A stretch of DNA of 64,000 nucleotides from Gliomastix tumulicola (taxonomy: Eukaryota; Ascomycota; Sordariomycetes; Hypocreales; Bionectriaceae). The stretch lies in assembly GCA_001599755.1 (NCBI GenBank), contig BCHX01000002.1, positions 744,001 through 808,000 on the forward strand, read 5' to 3'. Positions 45,417 to 56,279 of this stretch are shown here, in pieces. Below the pieces are notes generated by a model that had not been told where the DNA came from, made no database searches, and saw nothing but the letters and a program-made list of their open reading frames with translations. Position numbers and translations under genes: made by a program. Each line of letters starts with the position of its first letter. Position 1 is the stretch's first letter.

Positions 45417-46309
45417 GGCGATTCTTCGATTCTGGGTATCTTGATGCAAAATTGTGCGTGTTCTCGGTGAATGAGCAGGCAATCCTTCTAAAGAAGGAGG
45501 GGGAATCACCTAGTTATACTTTTCTAGGGCATCATCATGAGCGTCACTCGAGACTCATCATCAACACCTCCCCACGGCCGACGGCGCGAGCTGAGGAGCA
45601 CTGCGGAAAGCGCGTAGAGTAAACGTCATAAGCAGCATGAAGCTTCGCCTAATGACGGAATGCCGAGGTTCTGGCATGTGGAAACAGAGGCTCGCAAGAG
45701 GGGACGACGTGGGTATCTGGAGCACAGGGCGAGATAAGAGTGATTTGCTCAGCTCGCAGTGATCGGGGAGCCAGTTCCGCCATCTCCGCAAGAAGGCGTC
45801 GAAAGGTTTCCTCACCGTATCAAGGGTTCATTCCAACGGCGGAACAGATTTGTGGCTGGCGGTAGAGCAGAACAGAGTTTCGGCGGCTTCTTGTGTTCTA
45901 CCGGCGATCTAAAGTCTGACGGCAAAAGGGTCAGGAATGTGAAGAGATATAGGAGCTTCTCCACTGGCACTAGATCGCGCCGTCATTGACTCCGGCCTTG
46001 GGCCTATAACTCACCAATTCGACAACGATCTGTCGACAAATACAAAGCTCGTCGAAGGTTAATTACAAACTCAATCCAAACGCCCGAAATGACATCGTCT
46101 CTTTTCAATCACGGCAATATGATGTCACGACTAGCTTTCACAGGCCGAAAACCCCCGCAAGGCAGGCCGTTAGATGTAACGTCAGTGTCCTAGATATGTC
46201 CATGAAGTCAGGCCGTGGAGAAAGCTCGCACGCCCATTATACCCATCGCCAGAAGATAACACCGAATTAATCACGTATTACTCTCCACCTCCAAGGCTTT
46301 TTCTTCATC
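45417..46309. promoter_or_regulatory. Divergent promoter region of the two His-rich genes
   Basis: These 893 bp separate the allergen-like gene (minus) from the gene at 46310 (plus). Both promoters lie here. No specific site was recognised. Confidence 0.45.
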
Positions 46310-47134
46310 ATGTTGCAGTGGGTACAGCACTCTATTCCTGAGCGGACGAAGCAAGTGTCAAAGAACCACGGTGCCACTGAAGCACGCGGGCCAGCTTCCC
46401 AGCCGTCTGGAGATTCTTCTTTACCACATCAGGAAGCGAGAATTGTTGGGAGCCCTGATGAATGTCTCCTCCGTCGTTCCTCGGAGCCTCGCACCGAGAC
46501 AGCCGACGTTCGAAGTCTAGGCTCCGGCGGCAGCACCCCACCCGTCAGACCAGCATCAACACCACCTACAGCAGTCGCAACGGAGTATCGAGGGATCTCA
46601 CAGGCTTCCAAGTTGAACTCCGCTGGTCCAGCCGGGAATCTTCACAAGTCAACTGCGGATTCAGAATCACAGGGCGCAGATATCAGTACTCCCACGTTTC
46701 TCAATCTCAACTCGCAGACCAGTCCATGCAAAGGCACAGAGGTGGCTTCTGAGAAACTAAGGACGCAGACCAGCTTGCCCCACAATCACGTCAATCCGTC
46801 CCAACCCGAGCCAGTCACCTCGAACTCGTCGCTAGAAGCTTTTGCAGAGACATCGCAAGGCTCGGAGCCGAGAGACCAGCCGCTCGATAGAGAAGGTGTC
46901 CGTCAAGCCCTCCTTGAGAAAATCGGTATCAAGCCCGGAGACACGGTCGAGTACACGGTGCATCACAGAGATGCGATCGTCCAAGAGGAGGTCTTTCCAC
47001 AAACACACACGATCTACCAGCCAACTCGGACCTACGATGTACATATACACGAGCATAGAAAGATATACCAGCCTCTTCTGGACACAGAGGCTGGACAAGA
47101 GCAGGATGGTTACTATGTTCACTCGGAATACTAG
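46310..47134 (+). CDS. Hypothetical protein with allergen-like C-terminal motif
   Basis: This is an intronless frame of 274 residues. Residues 1-185 are low-complexity, rich in Ser, Thr, Pro and Gln, and probably disordered. A compact end follows: VRQALLEKIGIKPGDTVEYT, then VHHRDAIVQEEVFPQTHTIY and YDVHIHEHRKIYQPLLD. The order of His pairs, VQxE and the hydrophobic-His pattern resembles the core of the divergent neighbour (VQPVVQKETIAPEVVHTT). The two may therefore share a domain; this is by eye and needs an alignment. There is no signal peptide. Function is unknown. The start at 46310 is the first ATG of the frame and the downstream part is the better supported. Confidence 0.65.
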   Translation: MLQWVQHSIPERTKQVSKNHGATEARGPASQPSGDSSLPHQEARIVGSPDECLLRRSSEPRTETADVRSLGSGGSTPPVRPASTPPTAVATEYRGISQASKLNSAGPAGNLHKSTADSESQGADISTPTFLNLNSQTSPCKGTEVASEKLRTQTSLPHNHVNPSQPEPVTSNSSLEAFAETSQGSEPRDQPLDREGVRQALLEKIGIKPGDTVEYTVHHRDAIVQEEVFPQTHTIYQPTRTYDVHIHEHRKIYQPLLDTEAGQEQDGYYVHSEY

Positions 47135-47245
47135 GAGGACAGGCCAAATGCAGTAGACCATGATAAATGGTATCATTTCTATACTTGTTGAAATGCGATA
47201 ATCGAATATCCCCCCCACATTGAGCTTCTCCCTGGAAGTCCAGAT

Positions 47246-47788
47246 CTAATTCTTCTTGTCCGTTTCAGGTAGGTGAGCCGAGTAGTATTTCCAGCCGAAA
47301 TCCCCCAGATAATCAATCTTGCCCAGCTCAACACCCTCCTTGCGAGCAATGCTATACGCGGTGACGATATGAAAGAAGATATTAGGGATGGCGAACCCCT
47401 GCGCGTACTCCCACAGCGGCGCCTGGACGACAGGTCTCGTCGGCCCCATGGGAAAGGCAACATCGTCCCGCTGGCGCTTGTTGACAGTCTCGCGGTCGAC
47501 CGTCGCGATGGCGGCCTGGGCCTCCTTGGCGGTCGCGATCATCTTTGGGAGGGTGGTGAGGTTGTCCTCTAGCTTGTGGAGGGGTTCGCCTTTCGCGTCG
47601 GCAACGAGCTTGTGGACGAGTTGAAGAGCCCAGTACACCTGGAAGCTGAAGGGCTTCATGGACTCGTGAATGCGAGCCTGGCCGATGGTGTCGGCCTCGG
47701 AGGAGGACTCGATCTTGAGGAGAATGCTGAGGAGGGAGTCGACGGCATCCTTCACCAGGAGAAAGGTGCCGTAGAAGGAGTAGTCCAT
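47246..47788 (-). CDS. DUF1993 family protein
   Basis: An intronless 180-residue protein. It matches the DUF1993 pattern: an N-terminal helix (FYGTFLLVKDAVDSLLSILL), then MKPFSFQVYWALQLVHKLV, ETVNKRQRDDVAFP near the middle, and a C-terminal FFHIVTAYSIARKEGV followed by LGKIDYLGDF. Members are predicted helical bundles related in fold to DinB-like proteins; no activity is assigned. The ATG at 47788 (MDYSFYG) is the first in frame; a TTG lies just upstream at 47803. It is convergent with the gene at 46310, leaving only about 110 bp between stop codons. Confidence 0.85.
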   Translation of the reverse strand: MDYSFYGTFLLVKDAVDSLLSILLKIESSSEADTIGQARIHESMKPFSFQVYWALQLVHKLVADAKGEPLHKLEDNLTTLPKMIATAKEAQAAIATVDRETVNKRQRDDVAFPMGPTRPVVQAPLWEYAQGFAIPNIFFHIVTAYSIARKEGVELGKIDYLGDFGWKYYSAHLPETDKKN

Positions 47789-50650
47789 GATGAATGTTTT
47801 CAAAACTGAGATTCTTCAACTTTCTTTTTTTAAGTATTTTAGAGCTTCGATGCCAGGTGGTGAAGCAAGAACTAGAACCTGCTGCTGCGCTCGTTCCCAT
47901 CGCGTTCTTATACTCAATGCCCCTTTCGCGGCTCGCACACCGTTCCTTTGCGATTCTTGACTGCCTCAACTGTCCGCTCCATATTCAGCCGCCCAATTGA
48001 GTGCCAACCAGCCAATCGGCATGCGATACACGTCCGAATCGCGAGGGATCTCTCATGACGATCTCCAAGACCCAGATTGCCTAGAAATCCAACTGGCGGA
48101 TCCTGGACGGCTGACATATCCCCGTTGCTGGAGCTGACAAATGCAGCTGACAAATGAAGCTATCGACACCACAGCGCGCCTTTTCGCACGCAAAATGACC
48201 AAGAGCAGTAGAAATTAAGGCCGTCACGCCCTTTTTTACGTTTCAGGACTGAGCTCTTTCAGCCCTACCCGGAAAATCTACCACTCTGCAGTGTTGTTGG
48301 TGAGAAATACCTCGGGCCATCGGCGGTTGGAAACCCGTCAGGATGCCCCTTTTGAATGCCGGTCCCCGCTCTATCTAATATTGCCGACAAACGCCTATGC
48401 CAGATTGAGAGCCTGTCTAGCTCTTGGTTCTTCCTGTTGTTCATTTCAAGTACTGATCATATTGACAACAAGCTCTTAGAACGAATCGGCTCCATGGCTC
48501 ATGGTGTAGTAATACGCAGCAGGCCTAACTGAGGAACAAAGGTCGGTGTTTCCGTAGCCGACTGCAACAAGGGCATCGGAGCTGTGGCTCTTCTGGGGGG
48601 GTCAAGATTCTTGGAATAGTCGTGTTGCTCTGCTGGAAGACGTTGCAGATGTTTCGATGCAGCCCGAGCCATCTTGTCTTCGGGGCAGAACAAAATTTCA
48701 GCCTCAACCGACACTCAAACGACAGTCTTTCCCACAACATCGTGACTCGTGCCAGCCCATCACGGCTTTTCAAGCGCGAATTCGTCACTCCCAGGGCAGC
48801 TATACCGGCACGCCACTGGAATGAACAGCTGTCTCGATGGCGGCAGCGGATGGCGTCAACTACCACATCGGCTTGTTGGGAGGTTTGGCCGATAGTGACA
48901 GCATCACGGAGAATAGTAGTCCTTGAGATCATAGAATGATCACTGGAGTCAAGCTGTCGGATTGGGTGTGATTTCTGATTCTCTTATGCCGGGCTTAGGA
49001 ATCAACAGCGCAGGTGTCGGAGGACGCCTGCAGGAGAGGCTTGAGATTGTCTGGAACGACACGAGCAACACACTAAATCAGGTAACCTCTTCGGCGTCCA
49101 CTGCACTATCGAGATTCAATCATTCACTGGCCCGAAGTAGGGCAGAAGCCTTCAGATAGCTAGATGCTCGGCATGATAAACTGCCGAACTTCTCTACCCA
49201 TGCAAACGTACTACGCCATCTTCGCCTAGGGCTACGGACTTTCTGAATGGTCACAACGCACGGTGGACAAGGATTTAGAACGCATCTAGCTCAGACAGGG
49301 TGATGACAGACATAACGATGAATGCAAAGCGAGGTTGAATACGCCTTATGTCAAACGGCCCCCAATTGGAGATCGAAAGCTGACGGGAGGGGGCAAACGC
49401 GAATACGAGCTACCCAACTCAATCGCAACAATCGAGCAACGTGAAGACAGGGCAACATCGATGGCGCAATTGAGATTCAAGGGCACGGCTACGCCGAACC
49501 GGCTTCGTGACCTCACAAATAGGCTATGGCCGGGCGGTTACTCTCGGAGCCGGATTTCAAGCCCACACTGACATGTCTCGTGCTCGGCCGAAGCCAGATC
49601 TGCCTCGTCTTTGGCGCCCTGCGAACCATGAAAGGTGGGGGAGCCAGGCAGCCGGGAGAGGATACCCGAGTAAGCCTCCAGTCCCAGCGCTGAGCCTCTT
49701 AGTCTTGGGTTCTGACATCTTTGGGGGGCCGTCCAGGGGGGTTTTGGTACTTTATTGCCGCAAGTATTATCACAGAACGTCTCCAAACTTCCTCCTCATT
49801 GGCTGCCTTTACTCAATCGTATGACGCTCGTCACAATCGGGTCATGGGACGTATTTCGATGCGAGGTCTCCAGACGAACGGTGTCAGCAAAGGCCTGCAC
49901 CCTACAAGGTACTTTTGTCATCTGATGACTCACGGGTGTGTCGATGTGGATGCATCCTGTCCCCGATATCAACTTCGTCGGGTCATTTCCAGCGCCCTGG
50001 GAGCCTCGATGGGACATGGCCACGAGGGAATGAGGGTACCTCTTCCCTATTTGATTCCTTGCCTGGAACCACCTCGTTCACTAGCGTTATGCGAGATTGC
50101 GCCTTTCGCCTGCATAACCAGCTGTGTTCAGGCGCGTTGTTCGGGTGCCAGATTGTCAAAGAAGCCCGCTTCTAGGATTAGTTCCGCCCTATAATAAGAT
50201 AGAGACCTCAAATGTAACCAGAAGCAGGGACAGATTGTCTTCTGATATGAGGTATTTCACTTACGTATTTGCTATTGAACGGGATGCCACCGCGTCAGCT
50301 TCAGGCACCCATCTCATCGCCCCCTACAGCACGAGTGACCAGGAGCCGCTTTCATTCACGGCTAGGGGGTCTATAAGGCGTCTCACAGTAGGGGGGGGCG
50401 ACAGAATGGGTATCCCTCCATGTAAGCCTTGATCCCATTTCCATCAAGCCGAGACTTTGGCCAACTAGGCGAGGCTCGTATTCTCTCGTCTTCTCAAGAC
50501 CGAGAGCGGAAATGCCCCGAGAGCGTGACCAGCTTTTCTTGTAGAATGCTATCAGCTACGTCAACATGATATGTATATATAAGATACCGGTCGTTCCCTT
50601 GTGTGACAAAATGCTATCTACATTCGTCTGCTTCTCGTAGCACTCTCAAG
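47789..50650. other. 2.9 kb gene-poor region
   Basis: No gene was supported. Several short open frames on both strands (for example around 48525-48932 minus and 49721-50194 plus) lack motifs and splice structure. The right end carries the promoter of the L-amino-acid oxidase gene, including the TATA element listed at 50574. Confidence 0.5.
50574..50583 (+). promoter_or_regulatory. TATA box of the L-amino-acid oxidase gene
   Basis: TATATATAAG lies about 70-77 bp upstream of the ATG at 50651, a normal position for a strongly expressed fungal gene. Confidence 0.6.
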
Positions 50651-52690
50651 ATGCCTCATCTCAAGAAGCTGTCTCTCCCCCTCTTCCTGCTGCTCGGAGG
50701 TACCACTGCATCTCCAGCAGCTGCACCTGACGCTGTGTCTTTCTCCGGGCCATTGTCCGCCTCCTACCAGTCGGCTCACAACATTCATATCAGCTTCGCA
50801 GAGCACGTTCCAGAAGGTCACGTCAGTGTCTTCCATGGCGACTGCGACATTGCCCAGCCCGAACATGCCCATCACCGTGTGTCTTCATTCGTCCTGAAGC
50901 GTGAGGCTGTCCCAGACCGTCTTGTCTGGCTCGTCCCAGAGGATGCCGTGGACGGGGGCTGTCTTCATGCATACTCGGGGGATCGACTTCTCGGCCGATC
51001 TGAACCCATAGGCATGACCGTGTCGCGCCGCAAGCGAGAGCTTCTTCATGAGATTGGCGACTCGAACGGCCTGTGGTTCGATGGCGTCCGATACCTCGAG
51101 TCCAAGAATGTGAGCGAGACCGTCACCGAGCAGGCCAAGAAGAAGAGAATCGCCATCGTCGGAGGGGGAATGTCGGGTCTGATGACCAGTCTCTTGCTCT
51201 CGTCTGTTGGGTTGCACAACTGGCACATCACCGAGTCCAGCAACCGCATCGGAGGCCGTGTCAGGACAAAGTATCTTGACGGTACGAGTCCAGAAGACTA
51301 CCAGTACCAGGAGATGGGTCCGATGAGGTTTCCGGTGTCTATCAAATACGATGACACCGACGAGGAGCTGGACATCCAAGACCATAAGATGGTCTTCCAG
51401 CTGGCTGATGTTCTCAACAAGATGAACCAGCAGAGTAACTCGGACCTGGCCATCAAGTTCATCCCCTGGTACCAAAACACGCCCAACGTCCCCGGCAATT
51501 CACGAGGCAAGCGCCTCCCCAACGGACGCATCCCGACGAGAGCGCAGCTAGAGGCAGACCCGTCACTGGCCAATCCTGCGCCCGTGGCAGCTGACCCTGA
51601 TGCGGTAGAGTATGGCGAGGAGGCCGTGGAAGAGTTCGTCGACCTCACGCCGGAGAGGATGCGCAACATCTCCGCCAACATCTTCAAGGCGCACCGGGAG
51701 GCCATCGACAAGGGTCTTTTCCACTGGTCGGAGACGACGTACCTCAAGTATCTCCTGAGTCTGGACACCGACACCGTGGACTTCGCGACGGGATCCAGCT
51801 TCTTCCCGCTGTGGCAGGAGTGGTACGAGCAGACGTACTTCGAGGCAGCCACGTGGAAGACGATCGACAAGGGTCTCGAGACGCTCCCGAAGGCCTTCAC
51901 CCCGCACACCAGGGACAAGACCACCCTCGGCAGGAAGATCACCGGCGTGGCGTACAACGACGAGACGTCCAAGGTGACCCTCAGCTGGCGGGACGATCCC
52001 TTCGACGCCAAGCCCAGGACGGACGAGTACGACTACGCCATCGTGACGGTACCGTTCTCCAAGGTCCGGCTCTGGCAGCTCCCCGCGTACACGAGTCTGC
52101 TGTCGCGCGCCATCACCACGCTCAACTACTACCAGTCGTGCAAGGTCGCGCTGCACTACAAGACGCGCTTCTGGGAGACGCAGGAGCACCCCATCTTCGG
52201 CGGCTGCGGGACGACGGACATCCCCGGGCTGGGCAGCGTCTGCTACCCTTCGTACGAGATCAACTCGACGCGGCCCGGCGTCATCCTCGCGTCCTACATC
52301 AGCGGGCAGCTCTCCCGGTCCGCGGCCGCGCTCAGCGAGGAGGACCACATCGCGCACGTGCAGCGCGCCATGGTCGAGGTCCACGGCGACAAGGCGAATG
52401 AGGAGTTCACGGGCCGCTTCGAGCGGCAGTGCTGGGAGGTCGACGAGCACCAGGCGGGCGCGTGGGCGGCGCCGACGCTCGGGCAGCAGGAGCTGTTCAT
52501 CCCGGCGTTTCACCGGACCGAGAAGGGGACCATCTTTGTCGGCGAGCACACGAGCATCACGCACGCGTGGGTCTTCTCGGCGCTCGAGTCGGCCGTCCGG
52601 GGCACGACGCAGCTGCTGCTGGATCTGGGACTTGTTGACGAGGCCAAGGAGGTGGTTGACACGTGGATGGCTCGGTGGATCTCCGTGTGA
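50651..52690 (+). CDS. Secreted L-amino-acid oxidase
   Basis: This is a FAD enzyme that oxidatively deaminates amino acids to keto acids, ammonia and hydrogen peroxide, probably outside the cell. It is intronless with 679 residues. A signal peptide is evident (LKKLSLPLFLLLGGTTAS). A pro-region of about 145 residues precedes the FAD dinucleotide fold (RIAIVGGGMSGLM, glycines at 171-176). RIGGRVRTKYLD is the GGRVRT motif of the amine-oxidase family, followed by EMGPMRFP. The C-terminal FAD block is TIFVGEHTSITHAWVFSALE. The long N-terminal part before the Rossmann motif is typical of fungal L-amino-acid oxidases. An in-frame ATG at 50603 exists, but 50651 gives a clean signal peptide. Released peroxide could be antimicrobial, or the enzyme could supply nitrogen. 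Confidence 0.92.
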   Translation: MPHLKKLSLPLFLLLGGTTASPAAAPDAVSFSGPLSASYQSAHNIHISFAEHVPEGHVSVFHGDCDIAQPEHAHHRVSSFVLKREAVPDRLVWLVPEDAVDGGCLHAYSGDRLLGRSEPIGMTVSRRKRELLHEIGDSNGLWFDGVRYLESKNVSETVTEQAKKKRIAIVGGGMSGLMTSLLLSSVGLHNWHITESSNRIGGRVRTKYLDGTSPEDYQYQEMGPMRFPVSIKYDDTDEELDIQDHKMVFQLADVLNKMNQQSNSDLAIKFIPWYQNTPNVPGNSRGKRLPNGRIPTRAQLEADPSLANPAPVAADPDAVEYGEEAVEEFVDLTPERMRNISANIFKAHREAIDKGLFHWSETTYLKYLLSLDTDTVDFATGSSFFPLWQEWYEQTYFEAATWKTIDKGLETLPKAFTPHTRDKTTLGRKITGVAYNDETSKVTLSWRDDPFDAKPRTDEYDYAIVTVPFSKVRLWQLPAYTSLLSRAITTLNYYQSCKVALHYKTRFWETQEHPIFGGCGTTDIPGLGSVCYPSYEINSTRPGVILASYISGQLSRSAAALSEEDHIAHVQRAMVEVHGDKANEEFTGRFERQCWEVDEHQAGAWAAPTLGQQELFIPAFHRTEKGTIFVGEHTSITHAWVFSALESAVRGTTQLLLDLGLVDEAKEVVDTWMARWISV

Positions 52691-53701
52691 GCTGGTTGAG
52701 TGGGAGGAGGGTGGCCCCAGTTGAGGTCCCAACAGAATGGTTCCTCGTGTCGTGTAACACTTTGGAGTAAGTAGCGTGTCCTACATACAGAAGCATCCTC
52801 GCCAGAGACCCCTGGGAGGCAAGGTAGATAATACAACCAACTCCCATGCCAAAGCCACGTGCCGGATCCATGTGCTCAGACGGGGACGTCAGCCCGCTCG
52901 TGGTCCTGAAAGCTTGTTTCCGCCCCCAGGAGAGTCTAGATCCAAGAATGTCCAAGACACGAGATAGTATCAGTCCTCTCCACGGGGTTTGAGTCCAACG
53001 ACCACGAACATGCAGCTAGCTTGCCGCTAGATGCACTAGCCAGGAGCCTGATCATATCTTCATGCTTGCTAGAAGGCGTTGCCCAGCTTCTTTCGTCATT
53101 TCAGACGTTGATTTGCACATCGCGGGGCATCCCATGGCTGTTTCTGTTTCCAACGTCGTCTGAAAAGGAACGGAGTGCTTGCCGTCTGCTTCCAAGTATG
53201 GTTCACTCAACGAAAGTGGTCTCTTCCCTTGAGGGCATAGATCCTCTGAAAGAGAGAGAGACCATGGTCTTGCTGGCCCTTTGTCTCGCTGTACTGTATC
53301 AAGGTGAGAGAATACATATAAAGCTTAAGGCGTCGTCCATGTCCCGTCTGGGCCTCGCCATGCCAACAATATTGAAACCTTCAAGCCCCTGAATCAGCCA
53401 CAGCTTCCGACCAACAAGGTGCATATACATGGATTCCGTGAAGCTGAGAACACCAAGATACTCACTGAGACCGTGAAGATTGATGCTGTTACGATGTTCA
53501 GAGCAGCTGAATGAAGCTCGTGAGCCTTGAGGGGACCCTCCATCTACAAATAGTCATGGGGTTCCCTTCATCATCCCAGCCTCCAATCTCATCATCCCAC
53601 CACATTCAGTCTTCCGGCCTCATCAATCAGCTCCTGTTTATTTATCACACTCCCCAAGTGTTTTCTTCCACAAACAACTTTCCGGCAAACTCTCTCTCAA
53701 G
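52691..53701. other. Intergenic region
   Basis: It lies between the oxidase stop codon and the TIL-like gene. Open frames such as 53021-53392 (plus) have no supporting features. The right end is the TIL-like gene's promoter and 5' UTR. Confidence 0.45.
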
Positions 53702-54360
53702 ATGAAGTTCATCGCTCCGCTCGCTCTCCTCCTCGTCCAGGGTGTCCTGGCCGCCCCCGTTCCCGATGGCGGCAACACCGGCTGCTGCGAGAGGGGCACC
53801 CCTTACTGCCCCGAGAAGCCGGAGTGCGAGTGCCCCGTACGTCTCTCACATGAGCTCCTCCCCCCCTCCTCCCCCTTCCCCCCCTTGTAATCACATACTC
53901 GTAAGCATCTGCTNNNNNNNNNNNNNNNNNNNNNNNNNNNNNNNNNNNNCCCCCCCCCCCTTCCCCATATCCACTCTCGACTGCAAGATATCATTGTTGC
54001 CTTTAGCATCCCCCCATAGACGACGCCCTTTGAACTGACATCCCCCCCCTAGAAGCACTCCCACTGGGACTGGTGCGGCTCGGCCTGCCCCGAGACCTGC
54101 TGCGACGAGGGCGGCAACTGCGGCACCTGGTGCATCCCCGGCTGCGTCTGCGACGAAGGCTATGTCCTCAACAATGTGAGTCCCCTTTTGTTGCATCTTT
54201 TTCTTTATTGGAAAGCCGTACCCCTGTACGATGCTAAATGTCGATTCCACAGGAGGGCAAGTGCGTTTGCCCCTGGGAGTGCGACTACGAGGACTGCTGC
54301 GACAGTGGCTGCACGGGCGCCAAGTACGACCAGAAGAAGAAGAAGGGCCCCCAGAACTAG
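53702..54360 (+). CDS. Small secreted 19-cysteine protein, TIL-like
   Basis: This is a candidate secreted protease-inhibitor-like protein. Exons are 53702-53836, 54053-54175 and 54253-54360, joining in phase 0 to 121 residues. A signal peptide (MKFIAPLALLLVQGVLA, 17 residues) is followed by PVPDGGNTGCC. The mature chain has 19 cysteines by my count, in CC, CxC and CxxxC patterns (CPETCC, NCGTWCIPGCVC, GYVLNNEGKCVC). These recall trypsin-inhibitor-like (TIL) domains, where CxxxCxCxxGYVLN is characteristic. The end is Lys-rich (DQKKKKGPQN). Intron 1 contains the assembly gap at 53914-53949, so its length is uncertain but the splice sites are outside the gap. The odd cysteine number may mean one free thiol or a dimer. 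The target is unknown. Confidence 0.8.
53914..53949. other. Assembly gap (36 N)
   Basis: A run of undetermined bases flanked by C-rich DNA inside intron 1 of the TIL-like gene. A poly-C tract directly follows and probably explains the gap. Confidence 0.99.
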
Positions 54361-55026
54361 AGGAACCCTAGACCCCTTTCACGGTGCAACGGTCAGCTGG
54401 TCATGCAATTTCGAGACACAGACGGGTGTCCATCCATACTAGCTAGCTATAGTCAAGAAAAGACCGTTACCACCGTTGAAAAGTACACACACAATCACGT
54501 GCCCTACTTACAATATGAATGATACGGGTCGACTTTGACAGGCTTCGACGCCAGACAAGTCCATCCTCGCATGTGATGACAGGGGTTTGTTCTGTCCTTC
54601 CCCCGCATTCCATGGCATGTGGTTCGCCTCCCCATGGGCAGGCAAATGGAGAGACAGAGCTGGCTAGACTGTGATTAGCCTATTTTGCACACTCTGCGCA
54701 GATATCAAGCGATAGATCACGCCACAACTCCTCCCCAGGTTGGGTCGTATTGACCCGCTCGGGCAAAAGGACGGCGTGTCATTGGCTACGCCCGAAAGCC
54801 GGCAACGTCCTCGGTAACAAGCTGGACCGCCGTTGCAGGTATATAGATAGATGCAACGTGCCCAGCCATTGGAATCGGGAGATTCTGGAGGGGTATTTTG
54901 TCTTTTGTGTGTGTATAGCCGTAATCCCGCGTCGACGTTGTCTGTCTCACCCGTGCTCGCGCCTCGCTCAGCCCATCTCATCACCCCTTCGCTTCACATC
55001 ATCACAAGGAAGGCCTCGATAGCATC
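54361..55026. other. Intergenic region upstream of the thioesterase gene
   Basis: No gene was seen. GTATATAGAT around 54839-54848 is about 180 bp upstream of the thioesterase ATG and may be a TATA element. Confidence 0.45.
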
Positions 55027-55943
55027 ATGTCGGCAGCACGCCCATCCCACCTCGTGTGCTCGGTGCACCGCGCGCTGCGAGCCAACACGGCCAAGTGCGC
55101 GCAGATGCAGAACAGGACGCTCTGCCGCCACCAGCAGACGATCCGCAGCTACCACGCGCCGCCCATCTCCGTGTCCTCCATCAAGGACATGAGCGCGTCC
55201 ATCTCGTCGCAGATCCAGGCGCAGAACGACAAGTCCAACATCGAGTCCATGATCGCCGCCCTGCCGCTCGTGCGCTACCTGCGCGACTGGCCCAAGCAGA
55301 TGGGCCGCCTCGACGTGCCCGTCTACGGCGAGACGCGCCTGCACAGCGGGCACCACGCCTCCGTCACGGGCAAGCACCTGACGACGGGCTCCATCCTCGG
55401 CCGCGACAAGATCACCAACGCGCCGCACCTCTTCATCCAGCAGGGCGCGCCCTTCCGCGCCGTCACCGTGTGCCACATCGGGACGCACCTGTGCGGGCAT
55501 CCGGGCTACGTCCACGGCGGCGTGCCGTTCTTCCTCTTCGACGACATCTTTGCGCGGTGCGCGAGCGTCGCGTTCCCGAGCGGCGTGGGCCTGACGGCGA
55601 ACCTGAGCATCGACTTCCGGAAGCCCATGGTCCCCGGCCGGATCTACGTCCTCCGCGCCGAGATGCAGAGCCTCGAGGGCCGCAAGCTGCAGCTCAAGGG
55701 CGAGATGCGCTCGCTGCAGCCCTTCACGGCGGCCGAGATGGAGCAGCGGGAGGCGGCCGCGAGCGACGAGCTGAGTCTCGAGGAGCTGAATGGGGATGTG
55801 GTCGCCGAGGCCACGTCTCTGTTTGTCGAGCCCAAGTATGCTGAGGTCAGTCTTTTTTCCCTTCGCATCCCAACAGGTACACACACACATATATCCCACT
55901 AACCACACAATCTTTGCAGTCCATGGTTCGATTGTTCAAGTAA
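55027..55943 (+). CDS. Hotdog-fold thioesterase-like protein, probably mitochondrial
   Basis: It is predicted to hydrolyse acyl-CoA or a related thioester. Exons are 55027-55845 and 55920-55943; the 74 bp intron has GTCAGT and TTGCAG ends. The last exon adds only SMVRLFK, and the protein has 280 residues. The first 45 residues are rich in Arg, Ser and Ala with few acids, as in mitochondrial presequences. The hotdog core has GYVHGGVPFFLFDDIF (the HGG-x-D pattern of PaaI/4HBT-type thioesterases), then LTANLSIDFRKPMVPGRIYVL, the usual beta-strand pair. Without splicing the frame runs into a non-conserved tail, so the short exon is preferred. The substrate is not evident. Confidence 0.85.
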
Positions 55944-56279
55944 ATACCTATTATTGATTGAGCGGGATACGATGAAAACGACTGATGGATGATGGCAAGG
56001 AATATCATGTAGGACTGTAAATACTATGTATGAGATTATCAAGTGATCGGCCATCTCTATGAGACTCTATGTGCGTAACAAGGGGGAAAAAATAGTAAGC
56101 AAAGGCGTGAAAACCCCAAGGGCCTAAGTAGACATGAAACAGAGGCCATCCCGTCGCAAAAGAACGCCACATTCTATGTGTGTGTTTCTAGTATTCTAAT
56201 TAATATTTCTTTCTTTCTTTCTTTCATCCACTGTCTGCCATGACGGCGGCTGCTTTCATCATTCCGCGTGCTTCTTGGC
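55944..56279. other. Convergent 3' region
   Basis: These 336 bp lie between the thioesterase and ABC-transporter stop codons. It is A/T-rich with a TTTC repeat near 56209-56225 and should hold both terminators. Confidence 0.5.

Noticed and set aside
53021..53392. 123-codon plus-strand frame upstream of the TIL-like gene
   Set aside because: No signal peptide, family motif or splice sites; composition is not convincing.
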